DNA from: an uncultured Oscillibacter sp. | GTDB taxonomy: Bacteria > Bacillota > Clostridia > Oscillospirales > Oscillospiraceae | Reading direction: 5' to 3' | Assembly: GCA_900770295.1 (NCBI GenBank) | Contig: CAAGJQ010000128.1 | Span: forward strand, 1-27,054 | DNA length: 27,054 bases | Part shown: piece after piece, positions 13,236-20,539 of the stretch | How positions within the stretch are numbered: the first letter of the stretch is position 1 | Layout of the letters: every line of letters begins with the position of its first letter | The notes under the pieces: generated by a model | What the model was told of the DNA's origin: nothing | Seen by the model: only the letters and a program-made list of their open reading frames with translations | Databases searched by the model: none | Made by a program: the position numbers and the translations under genes

Positions 13236-14240
13236 TTATCTGGAAACGCCCGCCCGGACGGCGATCAGCTCCGCCGTCACGGAGACGGCGATCTCCTCCG
13301 GCGTCTCCGCGCCGATGGCAAGGCCGATGGGAGCGTGGACCCGGGCATACTCCTCCTCCGTGAAGCCCGCCGCCAGCAGCCGCTCCTTACACAGCGCCAG
13401 CTTCTTCCGTGAGCCGATGCACCCCAGATACCTGGCGCCGCTGCGCAGGGTCTGGGCCAGCACCTCGTAGTCCGCCTGATGGCCCCGGGTCATGATGACC
13501 ACATAGTCGTCCGGCGTCACCCGCACCTGTGCCCCCAGGTCCAGAAAACTGCCGCAGAGCACCGCCTCCGCCTGGGGGAACCGGGTCGGGTCCGCGAACT
13601 CCGGGCGGTCATCGTAGACCACCGGCCGGAAGCCCACCGCCGCGATGGCGGGCACCAGCGCCTGGGAGACGTGGCCGCCGCCGAAGATATAGACCCGGCC
13701 CGCCTTCACCGCCGGAACGGCGAACCAGCCGTCCCGCCAGACCGCCTTGTTTTGCAGCAGCTCCGGCAGATTCTCCGGCGTCTCATCCAGATACCGGGTG
13801 CCCTCCCGGTCCGCAAGACCCATGGTAGTGACCTGCTCGCCCTCGATCCTCCGCACCAGCCAGGTGTCCGCGTTCCGGCCGGAGGATTCCATCAGGTCCC
13901 GCAGCACCGCGATGGCCGGTGCGTCCCCGCCGGGCAGGTGCTGGAACTGTAAGGTCACATCGCCGCCGCAGACCATGCCCAGGCTGGCCGCGTCGCCCTG
14001 GACAAACCGGAAGTGCCGCAGGGCCTCCCCGCCGGAGGCCAGCAGTTCTCCCGCCAGCCTCTGCGCCTCGTATTCCACATTGCCGCCGCCGATGGTGCCC
14101 AGGGACCGGCCGTCCGGGAACACCGCCATCCACGCGCCGGCGCCCCGGGGGGTGGACCCGCCGGAAGCCACCACACTGACCAGCTCCACGCTCCCGCCGG
14201 ATTCCAGGGCGTGGACGATCTCTCTGAAAAATTCACGCAT
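13236..14240 (-). CDS. XdhC/CoxI-family molybdenum hydroxylase maturation factor
   Basis: This 334-residue protein has the two XdhC domains. The N-terminal XdhC/CoxI part carries VVASGGSTPRGAGAWMAV, LGTIGGGNVEYEA and MVCGGDVTLQFQ. The C-terminal Rossmann part carries RVYIFGGGHVSQALVPAIAAVGFRPVVYDDR, YVVIMTRGHQADYEVL and YLGCIGSRKK. XdhC proteins bind and sulfurate the molybdenum cofactor for xanthine dehydrogenase-type enzymes; no such enzyme is encoded in the window. ATG 14240 is chosen because AGGAGG is 11 bases upstream; the TTG at 14249 is only 3 bases from it. The gene starts one base after the stop of the NSS transporter gene, so the two are coupled. Confidence 0.9.
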   Translation of the reverse strand: MREFFREIVHALESGGSVELVSVVASGGSTPRGAGAWMAVFPDGRSLGTIGGGNVEYEAQRLAGELLASGGEALRHFRFVQGDAASLGMVCGGDVTLQFQHLPGGDAPAIAVLRDLMESSGRNADTWLVRRIEGEQVTTMGLADREGTRYLDETPENLPELLQNKAVWRDGWFAVPAVKAGRVYIFGGGHVSQALVPAIAAVGFRPVVYDDRPEFADPTRFPQAEAVLCGSFLDLGAQVRVTPDDYVVIMTRGHQADYEVLAQTLRSGARYLGCIGSRKKLALCKERLLAAGFTEEEYARVHAPIGLAIGAETPEEIAVSVTAELIAVRAGVSR

Positions 14241-14241
14241 C

Positions 14242-15585
14242 TCAGCCAATACCTCCTAACGCGGCGCCCACGATCAGCACCAGCAGTGTCACGCCGCAAA
14301 AACCGTATTTCGCCAGGGGATAGAACCAGCCGCCCAGGGGCGTGGTTCGGGCCAGGTTCACCTGCTCCAGGCAGTCGTCCTTTCTGCAGATCCAGAAGAA
14401 CATCACCGCCGCCAGCAGCGCCCCGATAGGGCAGGCGTAGATGGAGCAGATGTCCATCCAGCCGGAGACGATGCCCTGGATGGACAGTCCCACTACAAGG
14501 CCGATGGCCCCGATGACGCATACCGCCGGGACGCGGCCCAGATGGAACTTCTCCTGCAGAGTGGCCGTGGGGGCCTCGAACAGATTGATGAGGGAGGTCA
14601 GCCCCGCGAAGAGGGCCGCCACGAAGAACACCGCCATGATGACCCCGCCGCCGGGCATGTTCTGGAACAGGTTGGGCAGGAAGATGAACATCAGGCCCGG
14701 GCCGCTCTTGTCCAGCTGCTGGCCCGCCGTGGCCATGGCCGGGATGATGACCAGCGCCGCCAGCAGAGCCGCCAGCGTGTCGAACAGGGCCACCGTCCGG
14801 GCGGAGGCGGGCACATCCTCGCCCTTGGAGAGATAGGAGCCGTAGATCAGCGTGCCGTTTCCGGCGATGGACAGCGAGAAGAACGCCTGGCCCAGCGCGT
14901 AGACCCACACCATGGGGTCCAGCAGCTCCCGGGGCTTCAGCACGAACATGTAGCGGTAGCCATCTGCGGCGCCGGGCAGCGTGGCGATATACACCGCCAG
15001 GCCCAGAAACAGCAGGAAGAACAGGGGCATCAGCACCTTGTTGGCCTTTTCGATGCCGCCGCCGATGCCGAATACCATGATGGCCAGGGTGATGGCCATG
15101 GCGGCGATCTGCCAGAGCGTGTTGCCCCAGGCGGAAGCCGTGGCGCCGAAGAAGGCATCAAAGCCCTCCACGCCCTGGTTGGCCATGACGGAGCCGGTGA
15201 AGGAGCCCACGGCGTATTTCAGCAGCCAGCCCACCACCACAGAGTAGCCGATGGCCAGGGCCAGGGAGCCGATCACCGGGATCAGGCCCAGGGCCTCGCC
15301 CCAGGTCCGCCGGCCGGTGCGCTGCTCCGCCGCCGTGCCGAAGGCCACGATGGGCCCGCCGCCGGTGGCCCTGCCAAAGGCCATCTCGCCGATGACGCCG
15401 GTGGAGGCGATCAGGACCACGAACAAGATATAGGGGATTAAAAAAGTGGCGCCGCCGTACCGGGACATCCGGGCCGGGAACAGCCAGATGTTGCCCATGC
15501 CCACGGCGGAGCCGACACAGGCCAGCTTGAAGCCCCATCGGGAGCGGAAGCTGTCCCGCTTTTGTGCGCGCTTTTCCTCAGACAT
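14242..15585 (-). CDS. neurotransmitter:sodium symporter (NSS) family transporter
   Basis: A 447-residue polytopic membrane protein of the bacterial NSS/SNF family, which imports amino acids or related amines with Na+. The signature at the N-terminus is SRWGFKLACVGSAVGMGNIWLFPARMSRYGGATFLIPYILF (helix 1 with the unwound sodium/substrate site and helix 2). Further segments include IGYSVVVGWLLKYAVGSF, VWVYALGQAFFSLSIAGNGTLIYGSYL (helix 6 region) and the later GLTSLINLFEA. About 11 helices are expected, as in the short bacterial members. The start is ATG 15585, with CAGGAGA about 8 bases upstream. The substrate cannot be read. The coupled xdhC-like gene hints at purine or related nitrogen metabolism, but this is weak inference. 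Confidence 0.92.
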   Translation of the reverse strand: MSEEKRAQKRDSFRSRWGFKLACVGSAVGMGNIWLFPARMSRYGGATFLIPYILFVVLIASTGVIGEMAFGRATGGGPIVAFGTAAEQRTGRRTWGEALGLIPVIGSLALAIGYSVVVGWLLKYAVGSFTGSVMANQGVEGFDAFFGATASAWGNTLWQIAAMAITLAIMVFGIGGGIEKANKVLMPLFFLLFLGLAVYIATLPGAADGYRYMFVLKPRELLDPMVWVYALGQAFFSLSIAGNGTLIYGSYLSKGEDVPASARTVALFDTLAALLAALVIIPAMATAGQQLDKSGPGLMFIFLPNLFQNMPGGGVIMAVFFVAALFAGLTSLINLFEAPTATLQEKFHLGRVPAVCVIGAIGLVVGLSIQGIVSGWMDICSIYACPIGALLAAVMFFWICRKDDCLEQVNLARTTPLGGWFYPLAKYGFCGVTLLVLIVGAALGGIG

Positions 15586-15632
15586 ACGTTTTCTCCTGTT
15601 TCAGACGGACCGGGGTCCGCGGATATAGGGGT

Positions 15633-15638
15633 ATTGTA
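15633..15638 (-). promoter_or_regulatory. -10 element for the NSS transporter gene
   Basis: TACAAT on the minus strand lies about 48 bases upstream of the ATG, but the -35 position (TTCCAT at 17 bases) is poor. It is the only promoter-like sequence in this divergent gap on that strand. Confidence 0.4.
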
Positions 15639-15694
15639 CCACAGGTCCTCCCGTTATGGAAGAGGCGGGATTTTTGGAAAAATTCACAGACGGT

Positions 15695-15727
15695 TGAAGA
15701 AATCCGGCTCTCCGCTCCGTAGTATGG
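15695..15727 (+). promoter_or_regulatory. possible ECF-type autoregulatory promoter
   Basis: TGAAGAAATCC (from 15695) and CGTAGTATG (15718-15726) are spaced like the -35 and -10 of ECF sigma promoters. They lie 34 bases before the sigma factor start. No good sigma-A promoter is present. Such sigma genes often activate themselves. The assignment is by position and general pattern only. Confidence 0.4.
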
Positions 15728-15760
15728 GTGTCGAACGACGAAGGGAGGTGGCGGCGCGGC

Positions 15761-16288
15761 GTGTCGGGCATGACAAAAGAACAGTTCTCACAGCTGGTGG
15801 TCCGGTACGAGCGGCTGGTGTACACCATCTGCTTCCAGCTGGTCCGGGACACCGCTGCGGCGGAGGACCTGACCCAGGAGACCTTCCTCTCCGCCTACCT
15901 CCACCGGGACGCGATGCCGGAGGGCTACGAGCGGCAGTGGCTGGCCCGCATCGCCGCCAACAAGGCCAGGGACCATTTGCAGAGCGCCTGGAATCGCCGC
16001 ACGGTCCTGCCGGGGGACGAGGAGATGCCCCCGGGCCTGGCCCCGCCCGCCGAGGAGGAGGCCCTCCGGCGGGCCGGAACGGCGGAGATCGCGGCGGCCA
16101 TCGAAGGGCTGCGGGAGCCGTACCGGCCGGTGTGCCGGCTGTGCCTCCTGGAGGAGAAATCCCCGGAGGAGGCGGCTCTGGCCCTGGGCAGGCCGGTCAA
16201 GACGATACATACCCAGCTGTCGCGGGGCAAGCGGCTGCTGCGGGAACAACTGGAAAGGAGAGAGGCACATGGAAGCCTTCCGCGCTGA
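15761..16288 (+). CDS. ECF RNA polymerase sigma factor (second)
   Basis: This 175-residue ECF sigma factor has region 2 in the first half (FSQLVVRYERLVYTICFQLVRDTAAAEDLTQETFLSAYLH and RQWLARIAANKARDHLQSAWNRR). Region 4 is at the end (AIEGLREPYRPVCRLCLLEEKSPEEAALALGRPVKTIHTQLSRGKRLLREQL, with the helix-turn-helix at VKTIHTQLSRGK). GTG 15761 is preferred, since GGGAGGT lies 11 bases upstream; ATG 15770 is possible but its spacing is 20 bases, and a GTG at 15728 lacks a ribosome binding site. It overlaps the next gene by 20 bases, typical for a sigma/anti-sigma pair. It is only distantly like the sigma factor at 7727. Confidence 0.92.
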   Translation: MSGMTKEQFSQLVVRYERLVYTICFQLVRDTAAAEDLTQETFLSAYLHRDAMPEGYERQWLARIAANKARDHLQSAWNRRTVLPGDEEMPPGLAPPAEEEALRRAGTAEIAAAIEGLREPYRPVCRLCLLEEKSPEEAALALGRPVKTIHTQLSRGKRLLREQLERREAHGSLPR

Positions 16289-16742
16289 CGGACATCTGAC
16301 GGACGAGACGCTGGCCGCCCTGGCCCTGGGCCGGGAGCTGGACGAGCTGACCCGGCTGGAGGCCGCGGAGCATCTGGCCTTCTGCGACATCTGCCTCCAG
16401 CGGTACACGGACCTGCTGGCCCCGGCTCCGCTGCTGGTCCCGGCGCATTCCTGCCGGGAGAGCCTCTGGGGCCGCGTCCGGAGGCGGACTCTCCGGCTGG
16501 TCACCAGCCGGTACGCCACGGCGGCCGCCGCCGTGGCCCTGGCCCTGACGGTGGTCTGGGGCAGCGGGCGGCTGGACTTTGTCCGCCTGCCCATCCCGCC
16601 GGAGGACCGGCCCCCGGTCTCCGAGGGGCTGCAACGCTGGTCCGCCCGGTGGGGCGACTCTCTGGACAGCGCCATGTCCGGATTCAACGACTTTTTCAGC
16701 GGGCTGGGCCGGCGGACCCCGCCCCCACAGGGAGGAAACTGA
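16269..16742 (+). CDS. putative zinc-finger anti-sigma factor
   Basis: A 157-residue protein overlapping the sigma gene, with GGAGAG about 7 bases before its ATG. The N-terminal part has LTDETLAALALGRELDELTRLEAAEHLAFCDIC, containing the H35-x3-C39-x2-C42 zinc motif of ZAS/zf-HC2 anti-sigma domains. A hydrophobic segment at about residues 80-97 (YATAAAAVALALTVVWGSG) should be the membrane anchor, leaving about 60 residues outside. That outer tail ends in GLGRRTPPPQGG and has no recognised domain. It should hold the sigma factor inactive at the membrane until a signal arrives; the signal is unknown. Confidence 0.85.
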   Translation: MEAFRADGHLTDETLAALALGRELDELTRLEAAEHLAFCDICLQRYTDLLAPAPLLVPAHSCRESLWGRVRRRTLRLVTSRYATAAAAVALALTVVWGSGRLDFVRLPIPPEDRPPVSEGLQRWSARWGDSLDSAMSGFNDFFSGLGRRTPPPQGGN

Positions 16743-16743
16743 T

Positions 16744-17358
16744 ATGAGACAAAAACACGGATTGCTGCTCTTTCTCACGTCCTGCGTCCCCGGCTGCGGG
16801 GAGATGTACCAGGGCTATATGAAGCGGGGCATGTCCATTCTGACCATCTTCTGCGGCATCTTCGCCCTGGCGGTCTTTCTGGAGATCGGCGCCCTGGCGG
16901 TGCTGATGCTGCCGGTGTGGCTGTTCTCCTTCTTCGACAGCTACAACCTCCGCGCCCAGGCGGAGGCGGACGCCGCTCCGCCGGACGGGTATCTCTTCGG
17001 CCTCAGTGACGTGGACAGCCGCCAGATGTCCGCCCTGCTGCAAAAGCGGCACAGCCTGGTGGGCTGGGGCCTGGTGGCCGTGGGCGTGTACATCTTCTAC
17101 TCCACGGTGGCGGACTGGGTGGTGGACTTTTTCTGCCAATTCTTCGACGCCTGGTGGCTCGACCGCGTCCTGTCCTACGATGTGCCCCGGCTGGCGGTGA
17201 CGGTGGGCATCATCGCCCTGGGCGTGTGGTTCATCCGGGGGCCGAAGCGGGAGAAATCCGAGGACATCCCGGCCTTCACGCCGCCGGAGGCGGAGCCGGT
17301 CCGGGAGGAAGCCGCGGACAGCGCGGCGGAACAGGAGGACGGCCATGGAGAACACTGA
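16744..17358 (+). CDS. multi-pass membrane protein of the second ECF operon
   Basis: This 204-residue protein begins one base after the anti-sigma stop codon; its ribosome binding site GGAGGAAA lies inside the end of that gene. About residues 5-60 look like a double-helix unit (LLLFLTSCVPGCGEMYQGYMKRGMSILTIFCGIFAL ... LPVWLFSFFDSYNLR), similar in style to TM2-like proteins found beside sigma or LiaF-type genes in Firmicutes. Two more hydrophobic stretches follow (GWGLVAVGVYIFYSTVADWVVDFF and LAVTVGIIALGVWFI). The C-terminus is a charged, Glu/Ala-rich cytoplasmic tail. It overlaps the next gene by 14 bases. I cannot assign a function; an envelope-stress or sensing role is inferred from context. 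Confidence 0.82.
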   Translation: MRQKHGLLLFLTSCVPGCGEMYQGYMKRGMSILTIFCGIFALAVFLEIGALAVLMLPVWLFSFFDSYNLRAQAEADAAPPDGYLFGLSDVDSRQMSALLQKRHSLVGWGLVAVGVYIFYSTVADWVVDFFCQFFDAWWLDRVLSYDVPRLAVTVGIIALGVWFIRGPKREKSEDIPAFTPPEAEPVREEAADSAAEQEDGHGEH

Positions 17359-17671
17359 GCGAGACACAGTCCCCACACAGCGCCGGGTGGGGACCTTCAC
17401 CCTGGGCGTGGTGCTGGTGGTCTGCGGCGGGCTGATGCTGGTGTCCATGTTCTGGCCCCGGCTGGACCTCACCTGGGCGCTGAAGTGCTCGCCCCTCATC
17501 CTCATCGGCCTGGGCGCGGAGACCCTGCTGGCCGCCAGAGGCGGCGGGAAGGTGAAGTATGACTGGGTGGGCATGGTTTTGTGCTTCGTGCTGGTCTGCG
17601 CGGCGCTGTGCCTGTACGGCCTTGCGTGGTGGCTGCTGTACGGGCCGGAGCACGGTGTCTGCCTTCCCTGA
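17345..17671 (+). CDS. small LiaI/LiaF-like membrane protein
   Basis: This 108-residue last gene of the operon overlaps the preceding one by 14 bases. It has about three hydrophobic segments (FTLGVVLVVCGGLMLVSMF, LKCSPLILIGLGAETLLAA, and VGMVLCFVLVCAALCLYGLAWWLLYG). The pattern of two helices joined by a short WPRLDLTWALKCSPLILIGLG turn resembles the N-terminal membrane domain of LiaI/LiaF-type cell-envelope stress proteins. No soluble LiaF C-terminal domain is present. Together with the preceding gene it probably forms the membrane part of this sigma factor's stress module. The family match is by pattern only. Confidence 0.75.
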   Translation: MENTERDTVPTQRRVGTFTLGVVLVVCGGLMLVSMFWPRLDLTWALKCSPLILIGLGAETLLAARGGGKVKYDWVGMVLCFVLVCAALCLYGLAWWLLYGPEHGVCLP

Positions 17672-17679
17672 GATCCAAC

Positions 17680-17712
17680 AGAAAAACCGAGGGCGCCGCG
17701 TGTGCGGCGCCC
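17680..17712. terminator. terminator between the ECF operon and the zincin gene
   Basis: Perfect 9-bp arms GGGCGCCGC (17691-17699) and GCGGCGCCC (17704-17712) surround GTGT. On the minus strand TCGGTTTTTC follows, giving a proper T-tract for the zincin-like gene. On the plus strand the tract is weak (TTCGCTCT). Confidence 0.75.
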
Positions 17713-17722
17713 TTCGCTCTGC

Positions 17723-18109
17723 TCAACTGTCGATCCCGTATTCCTGCCGCCAGGCGGCCAGTTCCTCCGCGTCCCAGTCGTCCAGGGCGTGGAGCCCGCC
17801 CCGGTTCTCCATGTGGTGGGTCAGCTCGTGGGACAGGGTCATCCGCAGCTCTTCCTCCCAGGTCTCCCGGTCCCAGTCCTCCCGCTCCGCCAGGGCGGCG
17901 AAGGAGCCGTAGTACAAATTGATATACAGGCCCAGCAGGTCGTCGCAGTACTCCCCCAGAATATACATCTCCCCCTCCGGGAACTCCGGGTCCGGCACCG
18001 TGTCCTCCAGCAGGTTCGCCCCGCCGTTCAGCCCGTCGAACAGGACCTCCGGAAACGTCTCGGCAACGGCGTCCAGATAGTCATTCACTTCGTCGATGGA
18101 AAGCATCAT
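17723..18109 (-). CDS. zincin-like metallopeptidase family protein
   Basis: A 128-residue acidic protein with a metallopeptidase-type HExxH motif, H94-E-L-T-H98, followed by HMENRGGLHALDDWDAEELAAW. This layout recalls the small zincin (MMP-like, PF06262-type) proteins of bacteria, in which the two His and a later acidic residue would bind zinc. Peptidase activity has seldom been shown for such proteins. ATG 18109 is chosen because AAAGGA is 7 bases upstream; the longer form adds an N-terminus with no ribosome binding site. It lies downstream of tex on the same strand, separated by about 130 bases that contain a repeat-like palindrome. Confidence 0.78.
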   Translation of the reverse strand: MMLSIDEVNDYLDAVAETFPEVLFDGLNGGANLLEDTVPDPEFPEGEMYILGEYCDDLLGLYINLYYGSFAALAEREDWDRETWEEELRMTLSHELTHHMENRGGLHALDDWDAEELAAWRQEYGIDS

Positions 18110-18227
18110 GGCAAATTCCTTTCTCCCGCTCCCGGGGAATCGGAGCCCTCCGTCCGGCAAACCCTTCGTCACCGGGCGGAACGCCGCGCCCCGCAGTGAT
18201 TTGGCAGCGCGTTCAAGTTCTTTTCGC

Positions 18228-18251
18228 CACTTTTTCTTTCAAGAAAAAGTG
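18228..18251. repeat. palindrome covering the tex stop codon
   Basis: Perfect 11-bp arms CACTTTTTCTT (18228-18238) and AAGAAAAAGTG (18241-18251) are separated by TC. The tex stop codon (18239-18241 on the minus strand) sits at its centre, so the last residues of Tex (PTFS) are encoded by one arm. It resembles the T/A-rich hairpin at 88-116. It may serve as a terminator-like structure for tex, though the loop is very short. Confidence 0.6.
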
Positions 18252-20407
18252 GGGGCCTGCTTCATAGACAGAGAAATGCGCTTTTTCTTCTCGTCCACCT
18301 CCAGGACCACCACCTTCACCACGTCGCCCACGGAGACCACCTCCGAGGGGTGTTTGATGAATTTGTCCGCCACCTGGGAGATGTGGACCAGGCCGTCCTG
18401 GTGGACGCCGATGTCCACGAACACGCCGAAGTCGATGACGTTGCGCACCGTGCCGGTCAGCACCATGCCGGGCTTCAGGTCCTTCATCTCCAGCACGTCG
18501 GTGCGGAGGATGGGCTGGGGCAGGTCGTCCCGGATGTCCCGGCCGGGCTTCATCAGCTCGCCCACCACGTCCCGCAGGGTGGGCACGCCCACGCCGATGG
18601 CCTCCGCCGCCTTCTCCTCGCCGTAGGCCTTGACCTTTCCGGGCAGGTCCGTCAGCTTCCCGGCCCGCACGTCCGCCAGGGAGTGGCCCGTCAGCTCCAG
18701 GAGCTGCCTGGCGGCGTCGTAGCTCTCCGGGTGGACGGCGGTGTTGTCCAGCACGGACTTGCTCTCCGGCACCCGCAGGAAGCCCGCGCACTGCTGGAAG
18801 GCCTTGGGCCCCAGCTTGGGGACCTTCTTCAGCTGGGCCCGGGAGGTGAAGGGGCCGTTCTCCTCCCGGTAGGCCACCACGTTTTTCGCCGTGGTGGCGT
18901 TCAGGCCGGACACCCGCTGCAAAAGGGACGGCGCCGCGGTGTTCACGTCCACGCCCACGGCGTTGACGCAGTCCTCCACCACGCCGTTCAGCGCCTCGTC
19001 CAGCCGCTTGGGGGGCATGTCGTGCTGGTACTGCCCCACGCCGATGGCCTTGGGGTCGATCTTCACCAGCTCCGCCAGGGGGTCCTGGAGCCGCCGGGCG
19101 ATGGACACGGCGGAGCGGAGGTTCACGTCGTACTGGGGGAACTCCTCTGCCGCCAGCGGGCTGGCGGAGTACACGGAGGCCCCCGCCTCGGAGACGATCA
19201 TATAACTGACGTGGGCTCCGGCATCGTTCACCTGCCGGATCAGCTCCACCGCCATCTGCTCCGTCTCCCGGCTGGCGGTGCCGTTGCCGATGGCAATGTG
19301 TTCTATCTTGTGCTTTTTGATCAGTTTGCTGAGCAATTCAATAGCTTCCCGCTTCTGCCGCTCACCGTAGGTGGGGTAGACCACGGCGGTGTCCAGCACC
19401 TTACCGGTGCCGTCCACCACGGCCACCTTGCAGCCCATGCGGTAGCCCGGGTCCAGACCCATAGTGACTTTTCCCTTGACGGGGGGCTGCATCAGCAGGG
19501 GCCGCAGGTTCAGCGCGAACTGGCCGATGGCCCCCTCGCTGGCGGTGTCGGTCAGCGAGGACCGGGCCTCCCGCTCCAGAGAGGGGAACAGCAGGCGGTC
19601 ATAGGCGTCCTCCGCCGCCGCCTTCACGAACTCCATGGCGGCGCTGCCGGGGACCACCGCATGGCGGCGGACCGTCCGCAGGGCCAGGTCCCGGTCCAGC
19701 TCGATGGAGACCTTCAGCTTCTCCTCCTTCTCGCCCCGGTTGATGGCCAGAATCTGATGGCCCTGGAGCCGGGAGAGGGGCTGGGAGAAGTCGTAGTACA
19801 GGCGGTAGACCGTATCCTCGTCGGTGGCGGCGGCGCTGGTCAGCTTGCCGTTTTTCGTCAGCAGCTCCCGCAGTTTCCTGCGCAGGTCCGCGTCGTCGCT
19901 GATCTGCTCGGCGATGATGTCGCTGGCTCCCGCCAGGGCGTCCTCCGCCGTCTCCACGCCTTTTTCCGGGTCAATATACTTCGCCGCCTCCGTCAGCGGG
20001 TCGGGGCAGTCGGGGGCCTGGGCGAAGAGGACCTCCGCCAGAGGGGTCAGGCCCTTCTCCCGGGCCACGGTGGCCCGGGTGCGGCGCTTCTGCTTATAGG
20101 GCCGGTACAGGTCCTCCACCTCCGCCAGGGTCCGGGCGGCGTCAATGGCGGCGGCCAGCTCCTCCGTCAGCTTGCCCTGGTCAGCGATGGCGGCCTTCAC
20201 CGTCTCCCGCCGCTCCTGGAGGCCCCGGAGGTAGCTCAGCCGCTCCTCCAGCGTCCGCAGGGACGTGTCGTCCATGGCGCCGTGGAGTTCCTTGCGGTAG
20301 CGGGCGATGAAGGGGATGGTGTTGCCCTCGTCCAGGAGCTGGACGACATTGGCGACGTGGCGGGGGTCTTTATTCAGCTCCTGAGCCAGAATTTGGATGA
20401 TGTCCAT
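18239..20407 (-). CDS. tex: Tex-family RNA-binding transcription accessory protein
   Basis: This 722-residue protein matches the Tex/YhgF family in order and size. The helical Tex N-terminal domain (IPFIARYRKELHGAMDDTSLRTLEERLSYL, then DLYRPYKQKRRTRATVAREKGL) comes first. A YqgF/RuvC-like domain starts near residue 315 (MGLDPGYRMGCKVAVVDGTGKVLDTAVVYP). A helix-hairpin-helix region (VGVDVNTAAPSLLQRVSGLNATTAKNVV and FTSRAQLKKVPKLGPKAFQQCAGFLRV) follows. An S1 RNA-binding domain ends the protein (GMVLTGTVRNVIDFGVFVDIGVHQDGLVHISQV). Tex proteins bind structured RNA or DNA and affect transcription; the exact role is unsettled. The start is ATG 20407, with AAAGGA about 9 bases upstream. The stop codon lies inside a palindrome. 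Confidence 0.95.
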   Translation of the reverse strand: MDIIQILAQELNKDPRHVANVVQLLDEGNTIPFIARYRKELHGAMDDTSLRTLEERLSYLRGLQERRETVKAAIADQGKLTEELAAAIDAARTLAEVEDLYRPYKQKRRTRATVAREKGLTPLAEVLFAQAPDCPDPLTEAAKYIDPEKGVETAEDALAGASDIIAEQISDDADLRRKLRELLTKNGKLTSAAATDEDTVYRLYYDFSQPLSRLQGHQILAINRGEKEEKLKVSIELDRDLALRTVRRHAVVPGSAAMEFVKAAAEDAYDRLLFPSLEREARSSLTDTASEGAIGQFALNLRPLLMQPPVKGKVTMGLDPGYRMGCKVAVVDGTGKVLDTAVVYPTYGERQKREAIELLSKLIKKHKIEHIAIGNGTASRETEQMAVELIRQVNDAGAHVSYMIVSEAGASVYSASPLAAEEFPQYDVNLRSAVSIARRLQDPLAELVKIDPKAIGVGQYQHDMPPKRLDEALNGVVEDCVNAVGVDVNTAAPSLLQRVSGLNATTAKNVVAYREENGPFTSRAQLKKVPKLGPKAFQQCAGFLRVPESKSVLDNTAVHPESYDAARQLLELTGHSLADVRAGKLTDLPGKVKAYGEEKAAEAIGVGVPTLRDVVGELMKPGRDIRDDLPQPILRTDVLEMKDLKPGMVLTGTVRNVIDFGVFVDIGVHQDGLVHISQVADKFIKHPSEVVSVGDVVKVVVLEVDEKKKRISLSMKQAPTFS

Positions 20408-20429
20408 AGTTTGATTCCTTTCATCAAAA

Positions 20430-20530
20430 CGCCGCCCCGGGAGGCGGCGGGGAAACGCCGGCCCACGGGGCCGGGACGGGGGGATGAACCCCCCATTCTG
20501 CCAGCGGGGGTTCCCCCCCTCGAGGGGGGG
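20430..20530. repeat. chain of hairpins between the DUF1846 gene and tex
   Basis: Four perfect inverted repeats fill this gap: CGCCGCC/GGCGGCG (20430-20449), CCGGCCC/GGGCCGG (20458-20474), GGGGGG/CCCCCC around ATGAA (20478-20494) and CCCCCCC/GGGGGGG around TCGA (20513-20530). The part 20473-20497 is an exact reverse copy of 115-139. No T-tract follows for a classical terminator. Confidence 0.65.
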
Positions 20531-20539
20531 AGAAACCGC

